NCBI GenBank assembly: GCA_940671915.1
Contig: CALNVZ010002974.1
Span: 39,829,929 to 39,893,928, forward strand
Direction: 5' to 3'
DNA: 64,000 nt
From: Paracentrotus lividus
Taxonomy: Eukaryota; Echinodermata; Echinoidea; Camarodonta; Echinidae
In this document: positions 46,101-57,900 of the stretch, piece after piece
Layout of the letters: each line of letters begins with the position of its first letter
Position numbering within the stretch: the first letter of the stretch is position 1
Made by a program: the position numbers and the translations under genes
The notes under the pieces: model-generated
What the model saw: only the letters and a program-made list of their open reading frames with translations
Told to the model about the DNA's origin: nothing
The model's database searches: none

Positions 46101-48946
46101 TTAATCAGACCTCAATTTTATTCTTTTTTAATTACACTTACTAGGAATTCAGAATTATACTTTGAATTTATATCAATTTATTCTTTTTTTACAAGACCAC
46201 AGTACATATCTATAGGCTCAAACATGATAATACTGTGAAATATTTATTCATTATTCTCGATGTCATGGTGTTCACATAAAGACATGAAGGATAGCCCTGA
46301 ACAAAGGCTATTACATTCATATTAAATGTAAATGGTAGAACCCCCCCGATTTTTTCTATTAATCGCGAAGATTAAACGAAGAAAAGCATAGGGAAGTGGA
46401 AGAAATGAGAGCGGGAGAAAGGAGAGGAAGGCAGATGGAGGTTAAAAAATAAAAGAATGAAAAAAAAAGATAAGAAAAAGGGGGAAGAGATGGCACCATA
46501 AAAAACAACAGATCTCATATATACCTTAAAAATATATGTTCATCTTATTGATTAAATACAAACATATGATTTGCCAAAGAAAAAAAATACGGGCGTAAAT
46601 TTAGTAATTGATTTACAAGAAAGAAAAGAAGAAAGCTTCTATTTTATTCTCTCGAATTATTATCATATTTTGCAAGAATGCGCTGTAAGTCCAAAGCTGA
46701 GCTAATATTATTATACAACAGTTGTCAGTTAAAGATAAGGTATGGTACAAGAATAAATACCAAATGAATGATATAAGGTTCTTTAATTACAGTTAGAGTA
46801 AGCACAAACCTAAAAAAAAAAAAAACACTATCATTGAACTTTGTCCCATTTCATCATATAACAATGGAAATTAATATAAATGGCAAGCATTTCATTTTCA
46901 TTAATTGTTTATTGTAAATTTTAATTTTCGGCAAGCTCTGATAAAGAAACAAAATACTTCAGATTTACAAGCCCCGACTCGTACAATCCCTCCCGGCATT
47001 GAACATCACCCTTTTTAAATGGTAATATCTTCAACTTTTTACTTACCAAACCTATATTATGCAACTATATGATATTCAATGTATTGTTTATATAGTATGA
47101 GCTGTAATATATTAGTCAATTGAAAAAACTGTTACAATTGCCCCAGGTCTCCCCTACATCTTCATTGCTAACCCTATCATGCCTATCTATTCATTTGATT
47201 TTCGATAGGCTGGCTTTGTTAAGCGAGGCGGGGTTCTCCAAGATGAAGCGAGGGTGCAGAAAATCATCCCTGGTGTCCCAGTCACCATCATGACGAATAA
47301 GGGGTCCTTCCAAGCAAGGAGTCTTGTCATCACCCCAGGAACTTGGGCCTCAAAGATACTAAGACCACTAGGGTTGGCGCCCCCTCTGACAGTAAGACCT
47401 TTCCACGGGAGTTATTAATATTGATTTATTGATTTTCTTTTAATTTTTTTTTTACTTTGCTACTAAGTTACTTACTAAGTTGTTTATATCTGGCCTATTA
47501 TTAATGAGATAGATATATATATCGAAAAGACGAATTTAAAATTCCTTCGGATGTTTTGAATATGCTACTGCTTCGGCCCAGCAATTTCTACATACATGAT
47601 TCCCTATTGTGAACTTGAAATCAACTTTATCCTTCTATGAACTTGAAATAAACTTTATCCTACTATATAGTCGCTGCTAGTCTACATGACATGTCCTGAT
47701 GTATTATTTTTGCAGGGAAGAAATCGCTTATCATTGCTAGCAATAGAGATATTTGAATAGAAATAGAAATAAAAAGAAACCTACCAAACTTCGACATAAG
47801 ACGCCCTCTACGGTATGTGTCTTTCTAACAGGTATGGCGTATCAATGTTCCTTACTGGAAGGAGAAAGTGGAAGGCGGTATGGACAAGTTCCCCAACTTC
47901 ATCATTCGTTTGGAGGGTGAGAAGGGTATATACGGTGTTCAGTCTAGCGAGTACCCGGGGATGGTAAAGGTAAAGAATTATGCAGCGGTTTGTCCAATTA
48001 AAATTTGCATTTTAATTTGTGTATCTACTGTAAGATTCTATATGTTGTTCCTTCTAGAGGTGAAAAATAAAGACAAACTGATGAAGTAAATAGCTGCTTG
48101 AACTCTATGTCTCTCTTCCAATCAAAATTTGCATTTGCAAAAATATTGAAACCTTCGAATTGGAACTTAAAACCATTTTTTTTCCAGCAACATTGCGATT
48201 AGAGGGAGCCAGCTAGGCGCCTGTAAGTGTTTTTGCAGATAACTTGATGGCGCTATACAAAATTCCAGAGTTATCAATAAACAAAGTTTGGTCAACCAAC
48301 TTTGAGTAGTTATGGCGCATATTGCTTTGTTAGGTTAGCACAGTACCAAAGAAAATGCGCCATTTTGTTATCAAAATGTAATCATTTTGGACCAAACACT
48401 GTTTATTAATGGCTCTTTGAGGCTGTTCATTACCATTGTCATCATCATCATCATCTTCTTCTTCCATCATTTACATTCTTCCATAATCGTGTTTGTATTC
48501 ATGATAATTCTTATTAAAGAAATTTTCTTTCAATATCATGCACATAATTATTTAACTATATTGTGGTTGGAGAAATATATATTTCATGCACATTATCTTG
48601 CCAATGGACTCTACGTATACGCTACATGACATGAGATATATGTATATGTATAATGATATATATGTATCAAGAGTTTGTATTTGAAAGGAAATCAGGCGAT
48701 CTGTTTTGATAGTTTGCGAGTATTGACAAGTATTGACTATAATATCTCAGTTATTTAGGTGTTAATTTTATATCAATTAATTCAAAGATACCATACCATG
48801 CTGGTAGTGATATTGTTGATCCTGATAGACGAGATGATGTATCTAATGAGAAGAAGGCTGAAGTAGAGATACTCGAGAAACTGATCACACGACTCTTCCC
48901 TCGACTTGACAGTAAACCTGCCATCATAGAGACATGTATGTACACG
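27299..48946 (+). CDS. PIPOX: peroxisomal sarcosine oxidase / L-pipecolate oxidase-like (last exon not found)
   Basis: Six exons (27299-27439, 43589-43737, 44043-44259, 47209-47391, 47832-47969, 48788-48946) join in frame to 329 codons. The N-terminus has the Rossmann FAD motif [14 protein letters not shown]. Exon 2 has [12 protein letters not shown], the conserved segment near the flavin in the monomeric sarcosine oxidase family. Exon 5/6 joins as MVKIPYHAG, matching the Lys...His active-site segment, and exon 6 ends ETCMYT, containing the cysteine that covalently binds FAD in this family. Family enzymes oxidise sarcosine, L-pipecolate or other N-alkyl amino acids to imines and hydrogen peroxide in peroxisomes. 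The human protein is about 390 residues, so roughly 60-70 C-terminal residues, including the second GAGFSGHG-type segment and any peroxisomal signal, are missing from recognisable sequence downstream. Intron 1 is 16 kb and hosts another gene. Confidence 0.85.
28114..28142 (+). repeat. solitary Tc1-like transposon end
   Basis: CAGTGGTGACCAAAATTATT followed by AGAACAC resembles Tc1/mariner terminal repeats. A weak inverted partner (TATTTTGGTCATCTCACCAC) occurs at about 28432, so a degraded element of about 340 bp is possible. Confidence 0.35.
28754..28800. repeat. (TG)n microsatellite
   Basis: A TG dinucleotide run in PIPOX-like intron 1. Confidence 0.9.
29234..29343. repeat. exact 55 bp tandem duplication
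   Basis: A unit beginning CCGCATATTCCCTATATTTC and ending TCCTTCCAAATT occurs twice back to back (29234 and 29289) without a difference, suggesting a recent duplication. Confidence 0.9.
30850..30902 (+). repeat. tRNA-derived SINE fragment with B box
   Basis: GTCGTGGGTTCGATCCCCGG contains a consensus pol III B box (GGTTCGATCCC, 30867-30877). No A box was found upstream, so a truncated SINE is preferred over a tRNA gene. Confidence 0.5.
30903..31127. mobile_element. 225 bp foldback MITE
   Basis: Arms of 78 bases (30903-30980 and 31050-31127) starting ATGCTACAGTCACACAGACA are complementary with about one mismatch. The loop has TTCAT/CATTT tandem units. It follows the SINE fragment directly. 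Confidence 0.85.
31419..31789 (-). CDS. mature-domain exon of the nested secreted protein
   Basis: Acceptor ATATTTAACAG at 31790; 123 residues from [10 protein letters not shown] to the stop at 31419-31421. The open frame extending upstream to 31922 is intronic and runs into a MITE. Confidence 0.7.
31419..38282 (-). CDS. secreted protein with permuted papain-like His/Cys signature
   Basis: Two exons, 38282-38228 and 31789-31419, join in phase 1 (G|CC) to 141 residues. Exon 1 encodes [18 protein letters not shown], a textbook signal peptide, with likely cleavage after TVTA at the junction. A dibasic site RGKR (about residues 44-47) may remove a short propeptide. The mature part contains [16 protein letters not shown] (H58) and, 67 residues later, [11 protein letters not shown] (C125). 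The order His then Asn-Cys-X-His-(F/Y) recalls circularly permuted papain-fold families (LRAT/HRASLS NCEHF, PPPDE NCNHF, NlpC/P60). Several other cysteines could form disulphides. A secreted hydrolase or transferase, perhaps defensive, is inference. No exact family was recognised. It is nested antisense in PIPOX-like intron 1. Confidence 0.65.
31860..31993. mobile_element. 134 bp MITE with AAAGTGGCGGAT ends
   Basis: AAAGTGGCGGATACAGG at the left and CCTGGATCCGCCACTTT at the right are inverted repeats. Located in the intron of the nested secreted-protein gene. Confidence 0.75.
32061..36071. mobile_element. 4 kb element with about 610 bp terminal inverted repeats
   Basis: The left arm (about 32061-32675) and right arm (about 35455-36071) are complementary over about 610 bp with few differences, for example CAGTGCATCTCTGCTGC / GCAGCAGAGATGCACTG and GACTTTAGCTCAT / ATGAGCTAAAGTC. 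The centre is occupied by a LINE copy. Probably an older foldback element into which the LINE inserted. Confidence 0.8.
32676..35430 (+). mobile_element. 5'-truncated LINE (non-LTR retrotransposon), decayed
   Basis: Broken frames encode [48 protein letters not shown] and [10 protein letters not shown], reverse-transcriptase blocks including the catalytic YADD (about 33153). A C-terminal [20 protein letters not shown] zinc-knuckle (about 34440) and an A-rich tail (35399-35430) follow. Frameshifts and stops make it inactive. The style is that of L1/Tx1-like LINEs. Confidence 0.85.
36718..37678. mobile_element. 961 bp element with TAGGGTACATGCAGGTAATA ends
   Basis: Terminal inverted repeats of about 25 bp (TAGGGTACATGCAGGTAATA then TGGGC). 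The 15-mer GCAGGTAATATGGGC occurs five times: 36728-36742, 37114-37128 and 37473-37487 on plus; 37454-37468 and 37654-37668 on minus. The inner pair forms a palindrome. TGACGTCA is at 37498-37505. No coding capacity. Confidence 0.85.
36770..36794. repeat. short GACCGGT tandem
   Basis: GTCGACCGGTGACCGGTGAC CGGT: three overlapping GACCGGT units just inside the 961 bp element. Confidence 0.7.
38037..38150. repeat. imperfect hairpin
   Basis: GAGGATCCGAGGGTCCACGAG and CGTATTTTCT pair with AGAAAATACG and CTCGTGGATCCTC downstream. It lies about 80 bases from the signal-peptide exon, on its downstream side, and may be a small foldback repeat. Confidence 0.55.
38228..38282 (-). CDS. signal-peptide exon of the nested secreted protein
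   Basis: ATG at 38282 follows GAGAGG; 18 hydrophobic codons then ACAG|GTAGGA. Too short to stand out alone; supported by exact phase and cleavage-site fit with the exon at 31789. Confidence 0.6.
38757..39690. repeat. tandem palindrome array (TCTGATTCGGG family)
   Basis: Three near-perfect palindromes of about 41-42 bases, TCTCTGATTCGGGAAGCTCC and its complement, sit at 38866-38906, 39226-39267 and 39577-39618, about 355 bases apart. Between them CCCGAAT/ATTCGGG motifs recur on both strands. The 38757-38840 part has GAGACGTCTC-type sequence also found at 45360-45690. Confidence 0.75.
40145..40450 (+). mobile_element. LINE reverse-transcriptase fragment
   Basis: Frames read [10 protein letters not shown], then (after a frameshift) [39 protein letters not shown] and REAIDPEL, the N-terminal RT blocks of RTE/Jockey-like LINEs. 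The catalytic YADD region is absent; inactive fragment. Confidence 0.75.
40451..43588. other. remainder of PIPOX-like intron 1
   Basis: The 158-residue frame at 40346-40822 begins as LINE and continues without a recognisable domain. The rest is AT-rich with CA (42025-42080), TG (43156-43220) and CT/T-rich (42580-42620, 43250-43460) simple sequence. Confidence 0.5.
43589..43737 (+). CDS. PIPOX: PIPOX-like exon 2
   Basis: The acceptor is ATCATTAG at 43581-43588. The alternative AG five bases later would put a stop in frame. Encodes [18 protein letters not shown]... and ends TTC-AG|GTGAGA, phase 2. Confidence 0.85.
44043..44259 (+). CDS. PIPOX: PIPOX-like exon 3 with GC donor
   Basis: Encodes [20 protein letters not shown] through ADKALQAFQ. 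The exon ends CAG followed by GCAAGT, a strong GC-AG type donor; reading on leads into a repeat (GGGGCGGCGAATATCGG). Phase 2 in, phase 0 out. Confidence 0.85.
44268..44400 (+). repeat. GC-rich interspersed repeat at the PIPOX-like exon 3 border
   Basis: AGGGGCGGCGAATATCGGAG ... AAAGTGCCCCCTTTTC resembles the 'gggcgcc' MITE-type repeats elsewhere. It starts 9 bases after the GC donor. Confidence 0.5.
44682..47157. mobile_element. 2.5 kb element with GTAGGGGAGACC ends
   Basis: GTAGGGGAGACCGGGGACAA and, inverted, GGGGCAATTGTAACA / GCCCCAGGTCTCCCCTAC bracket 2,476 bp in PIPOX-like intron 3. TIRs are about 30-40 bp with differences; ACAATTGTAACA-like motifs recur inside. No transposase frame. A GAGACGTCTC-type repeat (45360-45740) is nested. 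Confidence 0.7.
45360..45740. repeat. GTCTCCGCGA / GAGACGTCTC repeat
   Basis: GAACGTCTCGAGACGTCTCC, TCGGAGACGTCTCCCATA and GTCTCCGCGA recur on both strands. The same words are present at 38757-38840, so this is an interspersed family. Confidence 0.55.
47209..47391 (+). CDS. PIPOX: PIPOX-like exon 4
   Basis: 61 codons, [20 protein letters not shown] to APPLT, between TTTCGATAG and GTAAGA. Contains [18 protein letters not shown], a conserved family segment. Confidence 0.85.
47832..47969 (+). CDS. PIPOX: PIPOX-like exon 5
   Basis: 46 codons, [13 protein letters not shown] to SSEYPGMVK, between CTAACAG and GTAAAG, phase 0. Confidence 0.85.
48788..48946 (+). CDS. PIPOX: PIPOX-like exon 6 (flavinylation cysteine)
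   Basis: 53 codons, [18 protein letters not shown] to ETCMYT, between TTCAAAG and GTATGT, phase 0. The good donor shows that at least one more coding exon is expected. Confidence 0.85.
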
Positions 48947-51900
48947 GTATGTAAACAAAGGCGTCGCCCACACAAATGAAATTGAAATGAATACAACACA
49001 TATACATTAAAAAGAGAAAGCAGTTGTATGTGTGTTGTGTGTATGTAGTCATATGTGTGGGATGGCATCGTGAATGTGTGGTGGACGTGTGCTGATGTGT
49101 GTTGTGTGTGTGTTGGGGTGTGTTTGGTGTGGGGTGTGGGTGTGTGTGATGGTGTGGTGACATGGATGTGTGCGAGCGCGGCCCCGCGGCGCGAGCGAGA
49201 TCTGTGTTTGCGTTAAAATTCAAAGTAAATTAAAATTATGGAAACCGACTTATAAGAATATAAATGACAATTAACCGGTCATGAGTACCATAATATAAAC
49301 AACCTATCACGTTCCTATTCTCCTCGAATGACCGGATACCCCCGAACCTCACCCTCCACACGCTCTACGGCCTCGTCACACCGAGTCCGGTTCCTCCGGT
49401 AACTCAGACTACGATGACAAAATTAGTCTACCAAATCGCTCGTGTCACAGGACGGTAAACAAAAAAATTAACACTGGATTTCCCAACAGCTATCTAAATG
49501 GTAGGATAGATGATTTACAGCAATTTTCTTTATCCTTGATGCTGCGTGCAACGTAGGTTAGGTTCCAGCTCATTCTCAAAAGATGATACTTTGTTTGGCA
49601 ATCATCTGATAGCATTTATTCCTTTCTTATATTCCTACGTTGCTCAAGTCACCACGCTGAAAATCAAACATTCTATCAACAGCTCTCAAGTGACCTCTCT
49701 AATCTCGATAATATTTTACTAATTTAAATATATCCAAAACTCCTAAGCCATTAAGCAGGGCACTCTCATACAGACGATTCGTTATAAATTGATGACTACA
49801 TTAGGGCACGTTGTTAATTTTTAAACTAGAGAGTTGTCGAGCCCGCAGCCCCTTATGATGGGAGTTCCAGAGTACTCCAGAGTGACTTGGGAGGAGATCG
49901 CTAAAGCCGGAAACCCAGTACCTCGCCAGTTCAGGAAGGGTAAAGGGAGTAAGATAACTTAGTGAACTAATCACCAGTATCCCTGAATCCCTCCCTCTTG
50001 CAGAACGCTCAACCAACATGATGTCCCATTCTAATCTGCGCCAAGGCTTAAAGGCGAGAAAGAATCCCAGTAGTCCCCAGGTTCTCACCTACTTAATATC
50101 CTTATAAAAGACACCGTTTAACAATTTATCAATAAAATAAGTGATCCCAGTATGCTCCTGTTTTCAGCACCTAAACCCATCCTCCTCATCCCAACTACCT
50201 TTTCATTGTGTGTTTACTCTCAATCTATACTTACTATCCTTATAGGTATGTGCTATTGCTAATGATTCCAGACCACGAGATGGTTGGGGCCTGTTTCTGG
50301 TTAAGCACTAATAATCCGTTAACATATGTCTCAACTGTCCTATTTAGCCATATGTACATAAGGCATTTAATATTGATAAAAACATGGAAAAATTAATTTA
50401 CCAAGCGTGTGTAAAAACATTAGGATTATGAGTTAACGAAAGAATTGGGCTAAATGATATATTTTTAGTACCAATATTGAAAACCCCAGAAAGCGATGTA
50501 TAGAAATAAAGCCATTGAATTAATATCCTTTTTTTTGTATTGTAATTGTACCACTAATAAAATAACTTAAACCTCCATATATCCTTGTGAGGAATTCAGG
50601 GAGGTAGGGATTATTTTTTCTCTTCCTCGATTTACATCTGTATTATAAGTGTGGATTTTTAATAAATGTGTCTGATAAGTGTACATATTTTAATATCCAT
50701 AATTTAAGACGTTTATCATTACGTGGTGGGTAAACAATCTATTTTTATGTCATCCACATATATATTAAAAAATGCCCAAAGACTGAATCATTGTTAGCTA
50801 CATTATATTATTTGTGTCATATAAAATAAGCAAAGTAATAAAAAGCTATAGTAATGAATTGGTGTTTTCTCCTTAAATCGCCACCGCGTACGAATTGAAA
50901 ATATTCACGCAATGATTACCCAACAACGAAAATAACAATATGCGTATAATTAGTCCAGAAATAACTTGATAAAACCGTTCACGTTTCCAATGTTACAATA
51001 TTTGGTCTAAGATATTATATTTAGAAAAAAGCAAACCACGCCCTCACTTGACTTCTAAAGACCCGAATTAAAAACATATAATATATATGCAGATGGTGAA
51101 CAATGCTACTAAATCCACAATTTACTCTAAGATCCCATTGTACGGTATATTTTAGTGAGAAATTCAGAAATTGATGAAACCATTAACTCGGGCATTCACC
51201 AGTGACAAACCCCGCAAGAAGACCTAAGTAGTCTTTAAGCTATATATATGTAATGAATATTTCTTTCAACAATATAGAAGTTAGTCCACATTACCAACAG
51301 TATCAAAAATCCCAGTTTTACATCATATAAGATTAGAGTCATTTAAACTTGTTCATCCCAACATATCTAGTGGTGTGTTTAATTGTCTACCATTGGTTCC
51401 CTTTGGGGGGAACTGTCATCTGTCCAGATAATAGAATACATTGTTAAAGGAGCTAGTCCACCGTGCTTGAACATTGAAAAAAAGTATGTTTGGTAATTCA
51501 ATTCTACAAAGAAATAAAAATATCCCTACCCCAGTAAATGATACGAATCAACATAGTGGCAATTTTACGCTCATACATCTATAAAATGTAAATAGAAATC
51601 ATGTCTCAAATTATCGACACGGCTTAAAGAATGACCTCTCGACATTTTCGCTCAGGGAGAATATATTCTTACATATATAATATTATGTAGGATACTTGAT
51701 TTATTTTTATTTGATATAATAAACGTTCTTGAATGACATAATGTTCTACTATATAATTTGTCTATTGTTAAATTATTAGTAAATATATCAATGACAACTG
51801 AATATTTGTACAACTAAAGTACCCTCTACCTCAGTGTTATTAATCATTAATTTTATATTAATGTTAAGGTTGCCATACTATCTCATCTTTTATACATATA

Positions 51901-54900
51901 GTGGTATAGAAAATCTGTCCCTCAAATACTGAAATTAAGTAAAAAGCACTTGTGACCAAATTGAACAATTCCACAAGGTTATTATTATTAATCACTTTAG
52001 ATTATTTTATGTCCTTGGTAGTGAAATTGTGCGTATAAAATTACTTTTCTCGCTGCAGAATAAGTTATCGAGGATATTTCATACAATATGAATACAAAGA
52101 AGTAGGGGGGTAACTGAACATCATCACGGCCTTGACCAATTTGAAAGAACGTTTCCTAAAAAAAACTCCAAAACTAAGAATACATCAAAAGCCGTTTTGC
52201 CTAACTCTCTACTCCCGCTGTTGAAACCTGACAGAATATTCTCAAAATTTGAGACAAACTTACTAATTAATTTAATAAGTGTTATTCGATTTTACTTAGG
52301 TTTCAATATAAGATGCAAACTCCAGCGCGGATGAGTTCCTTTAGATCTACAAACAGAGCAGCTAGGAAAAACATAAGTAGAAAAGAACTTGATTGCAATC
52401 TATCCACAATTCGGTATTGATCATGTGCATTACAATCAATATCTCTTTGATAATGGCATTTGGTATTTAGTATATTATAAAAGAAATACAGATATTATAT
52501 TTACCTATTTAATCTTAGTATCACTGTTATTATTGTAATATCCAATATCAGGTCATATATAGCTCCCACAATAATATCTATGTATAATTCATAATTCAGA
52601 ATATGGTTTTTGTTGAATAATTAAGACATTCACCAATGTAAATCAACAATATTTGCTAATATTCAAATACCCTAAATAAACGTTGTTAGTCATCAATACT
52701 CCCTCCAAAACCCGAATAAATATGAAATTTATTTTTGAATAAAGAAAAATGATATTTTAACACCACCGAATAATTCAAAGGCGAGGATAGGAGTAATGCC
52801 GGTAGAACCAACCTCCTATAATCATTCTGGACATCTGCACTACTCAAATGCCCACAAATAGATCATTTATACATGGCATAGGTTTCCCAAACGAATATAT
52901 TAAAGAAAATAACTAATCATTACTAAAATTGATAAATCAAAGCACTTTAGTCTGGTCCTCTTATAATAAATCTGTTTTTAACTGAATAATACTGTGTTTA
53001 AAAAAACTATGCCAACATTATCATTCTCATAAGCCGCGTGGTAACTGCACCCACAGAAAAAAAGCACAAATCTGGTACGTCTCGATATTAGAAATACCCT
53101 TGTGCCTGAAAATGAAATACACATCGATGTTCATTTGTGGTTTAACTTCATTCATCCTATTGAAAGCATTATTTTATATTAATGTTTTATTTGAAAAATT
53201 ATATCTAAAAAGTCACGACATATGTATGGAATGAAGGCTTATTAAAAGGGTAGTCCTAATACCAATCTTTTTTTAATCATTGAATATTTTTGAAATAGAT
53301 ATAAACAATGTGAACAAATAGAATATCCCAGAATCAAATAACTTGTACGAACTATGAACAAAAGGTGATGTTATTCCATCTGTAGTTTATGAAGGTAGAT
53401 GTATTAAAAATAAGCGACAAATAAATGCTTAGAAGTAAAAGCAGGGTGCCTTTTTCGACATCCCTCCTCTTAAAAAAATGATCTCGTGGACCCGATGTGT
53501 ACCAGATTATTCACTTGGTGGCGTCAGCTTTCTACGGACAAAAGTCCCAGTTGTTAGTTAGTGAACCAGGGATCTTTATTTGAGAGACTTCAAACGTAAA
53601 CTCGGGCGAATTCCCATTTCGGGTATTCTACATTCCCACACAGGTATGAGTGATTTGAATACAAACTTAAGGTAAGCTAAGTTATTGAATACCTTGCAGC
53701 CCCGTCGCCCCATATCACCATTCCCTTTCCTTCACGTCGTAGTCGTTCCCTTCAGTCAATCTCTGACCGAACGACCACCGACCACCTCACCCTCTCGTCT
53801 GCACTCCTGCCCCCCACACACACCATTTCCTGACATTGTCCTTCACTTCTCTGAAGTACATAATTCTCTTATTCTTAGTGGTATCATTGTTACTGGTATG
53901 TATTACTTAGTCCGAAATGCGCAGGAATACATTAGATAGTATTTTGATCATTCAAATGGAATTACATGAATGTGTTGATAATTGGCGTATATATTTAAAT
54001 TATGTCACGAAACAATCAATACATTGCCCACATTGATACGACCCCCGCAACCCATCTATCCACCCCCCCTCCATAACACCACACGACACAGCACAGACAC
54101 ACATCGACATCAGTTCACACACACACATCACAGAACCGAAACACACACAATAGCCCTTCCTCCATCTTCCCACATTCACATCCTCAATCCTTTAACTCCT
54201 TGCAATATCCTTTGTTTTGGCCTCAATCTAGTGCTTATTTCCGTCCCTAAGGATTTTCAGATCTGATTTTGTAGAAATTTGATAATCTTATATTAATTTT
54301 TCCATAAAAAAAAAATAACTTAATGATATCAAAAGTTAAAATTTCCAATTAATAGAATACAGTATTTACAGCTCATTCTTTGTATAATATCATAATTGAA
54401 AAATTACAATCGATAAAGTGATCACAGTAAACTCAATATAAATGCAGAATGATACAAATAATTACAACCCGCTAATTTACTTGCTCAATACACAAATTAG
54501 TGCGAACATTGATCGCACCCTAATTATCCCAGCACCACCTACACAAGTTTCGCCACATAAAGGAAAGTGTTGAAATGGCTCTGGTGTTGATTTTAACGCG
54601 GAAAGAGTCCCAGCACAGCTTAATAATAACAATATTCTCCCGAGCCCGTATGGGTACAGCCTCTTTTATTTAAAAATCCCGATACCTCGCGCCCCCGAAG
54701 GCACCTCTAAGACCGTATCCTGAGTTAACTATAAATAAGTGTCCTGAATAAATGCAATACCCAAAATACTTCTGCCGATCTCACTGCTGAAATACAATAT
54801 CGTGTATCATCGAAATCCGTAAGAACCCAGTTCTCCACAGCACAGAGATAACATGTAATTGTAATATGGTATCGAATCCCCTCATGAACTTGTTCACAAT

Positions 54901-57900
54901 ATGTCCTCCGGAGCGAGAGCAGGCCAATAATGTTTATCGATATTCAACAAAATGCGTTGTCCTTTTTTAATTATTAAAACCCCAATGATCAAAAGGTATC
55001 AATGTTTAGTTCAATAAGTGTTGGACAAGTCTTATAAAATGACAAAATAACCATTCAATGTCCAATAATTAAATGAATATATTGAAAACATTAGGAATAT
55101 TATTCTTAATTACCAGATCACTATTCTTCCTAATGCATCATCTTTCCTTCCGTTTTTTCACACTATATCCTACCAGTAATCTAATGTAATGGACCATCAG
55201 AGTCCAATATGGAAAGAGTTTGGGCTTCGCAGTTTATGTGCCTCGGTAAGTCATGGATGACCTGTGTTGTTAGCTGCTTAACGCATATGGCCCTTAGCCG
55301 AAAGGTAAAAGGGAGAGGGGTCCAATATTGAGAGTTATCTTCCAGCGGCCCCTGACTGAGAGTTGTGATGGGGGACTATACAAGATCTGCATGATGGTTT
55401 TGAATACTACACAAGAGCTCTAAACTTGTGTAAATCGCTTTCTATTCGATCCCGAAAATGTATGGAGCTGTTCGTAATGAATACTAATAGTTCAAAATGC
55501 ATCTAGGCAAGTCCATGGAACATAATAAGGTAAAAATGTAATAAACTTTTCTAGAGAATGTGGCAATTTCTCAAATTAAATTTATATCTCCTTCAATTGA
55601 ATTTGCTAATATCAAATATAACCATTTATGATTATATCCCCCCCTGCCGTTATCTGGTCTGGGCCATTGGAAACTTATGTCTCATCAGCGAATCCTTAGT
55701 TTTAGTCCAAGCTTATCTCACCCTGTTACAATATATAGTATATCAACTTGTTCCCCGAGATTAAATCTGTGACCTTAATGTATAAAAATCTTTCTTGAGT
55801 AAATTAATCTACGCTTCTCCGTGTTGCCCACGCATCAGGTCGCTTTTCTATGACCATCATCAAACTTAATTATAATTAACAGATATGATACACTGTACAT
55901 CTGTTCATCGACTAGCATCATGATTATTCTTTTTCAATTTTCATATCATTGATGTAATATGTTGGTCCATTAGCTTTTTCCCGCGCAATTTCACCTGTAT
56001 AAACAAAATCCGCTAAAATACTGTTTTAAGTAATCTTTTAATACATAAATGCAATTACAAAAAAATAAATCTCCCCTCATGCGTTTCTTAACCTCCTTCC
56101 TCTCTCATTCTCTCTCTCTCTCTCTCTCTCTCGAAACATCTCATTCCTCCCTCTCTCCTCATCTCTCCTCCTCTCATTCTCCTCTCTCTCTCTCTCTTCT
56201 CGTTTATCTCACCTCTTCTCTCTCTCTTCTCCATCGCCTTCCTTCACCTCTCATTCTCTCACTCTCTCTCTCTCTCTCTCTCTCTCTCATTCTCTCACTC
56301 TCTCTCCTCATCCTCACACTGTTTCTCTTTATCTTTCAAACAAACTATTTCTCCCTCCCCTATCCACTCCTTCCCTTTGTACAATTACCATGAAAAAGAC
56401 AGTATGTGTATGTTTTTCTATCTGTTACGCTACCGCGACGCAACCCCACCGTTTCTTCGCCATACCATCCTACCCCCTCCCTAAGAAAATAATAATAATA
56501 GTAGCAAAAACAATAACAATAACAACAAAGGTGGAAAAGATAATTGGTTGGTGTTTATGATACAATTTAATCTTGGCATTAAGCATGCTCAAATAGTATC
56601 AACTTTGACTTGAAGAGATGTGCTATTAATAATAGAGTGACTTGAGATGTATTTAAAATGTATTCCTTTAAATAACATATTGTCAATGTTGATATCATTA
56701 CCAAGGATAAAATACAATTGCTTCTATGACTACATTTTGGTCGTACGCCCTACACGAGGAATACTAAATGTTGATCTGAAGATTCCCAGCCAAAAGCATC
56801 ATTACAAATTGCCATATAATATATATAATATAATCCATAATCTGTCATTCTGAAGAAGAAAAGATGTTCGGTATGACAATAATGTACAAGGGATTTTCTT
56901 TACTTCAAAAGATACATTTGTACATTTAAACTTAATTTCAACTTATGTTCTTCATATTGGATTTCAAGATGATTATTTACAGTTTAGCCATGAAATATCA
57001 AGGCTAACTTTTGGATAAGAAAGTATATACATAACCGATTGTCTTCTTCAAATATATTGCACATTTTCATCATTTACATAAAACTTTAAACAAATTTGTC
57101 ACTGATATTTACATTAAAAGAAATACCATTGGCACAATATAAATAAGTGAGTTTGTCTTTAAATAACATAGTTAACTCAAAATGACTTATAAATCGAGTA
57201 CAGAATAGATAACAAAAATTTACTGTATATTTTATAAAATAAACGTAATATAATTAAAGAGGTACAAATACAATCATGTGTAAAATGCAATCTGCTTAAA
57301 TAAAATTATAAATAATCAAAAGTTAATTATGTAAATCAATATATTTTAGTCACATTGTTCGACAGTAAATGAATGATTGAAGCAGACGTAATGTTAGTCG
57401 AAATTAATGTACTTTATATTGTGTTTTTTACATTAGTAGTGCAATAAATTTTCTTTGAAATATTTACCATGTTATTTTTTTAAATCTACAATCTGATTAC
57501 ATTTGATCATTTTTATGTTTTCTTTCAGATTTTAATGGAAATTAAAAAAAAAATTGATCTCCTGTATACCTTTGTAATAATGTGTAATTAATAATCGATT
57601 TAATAACATCATATAAGAATACTAGATAATGATTAATTTCAATTTTATTCTAATTGAAATCATTCAATTGTCTACTTGTAAAAAAAGGGGAATCATTTGA
57701 TAGGCCTATTCTAAATGCAAGGGTATTATCCGCTAAACATTAAGTCTGATAAAAACGGTTTTTGAGGTCCACTTATTGAACATATATTTTTTTGGCAGTC
57801 TATTTGTATGACGATAATAATGATATATACGTTCGTATTACAATTTTTTATTCATCTATCAGATATATTTTATTTCCATCTTCATTGTTTGTGTTCCTTC

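Noticed and set aside
50240-50300. Possible remnant of the last PIPOX exon (GAGATGGTTGGGGCCTGTTT)
   Set aside because: Faintly resembles a GAGFSGHG-coding stretch, but the frame is not open with flanking family sequence and the match is short; not strong enough to annotate.
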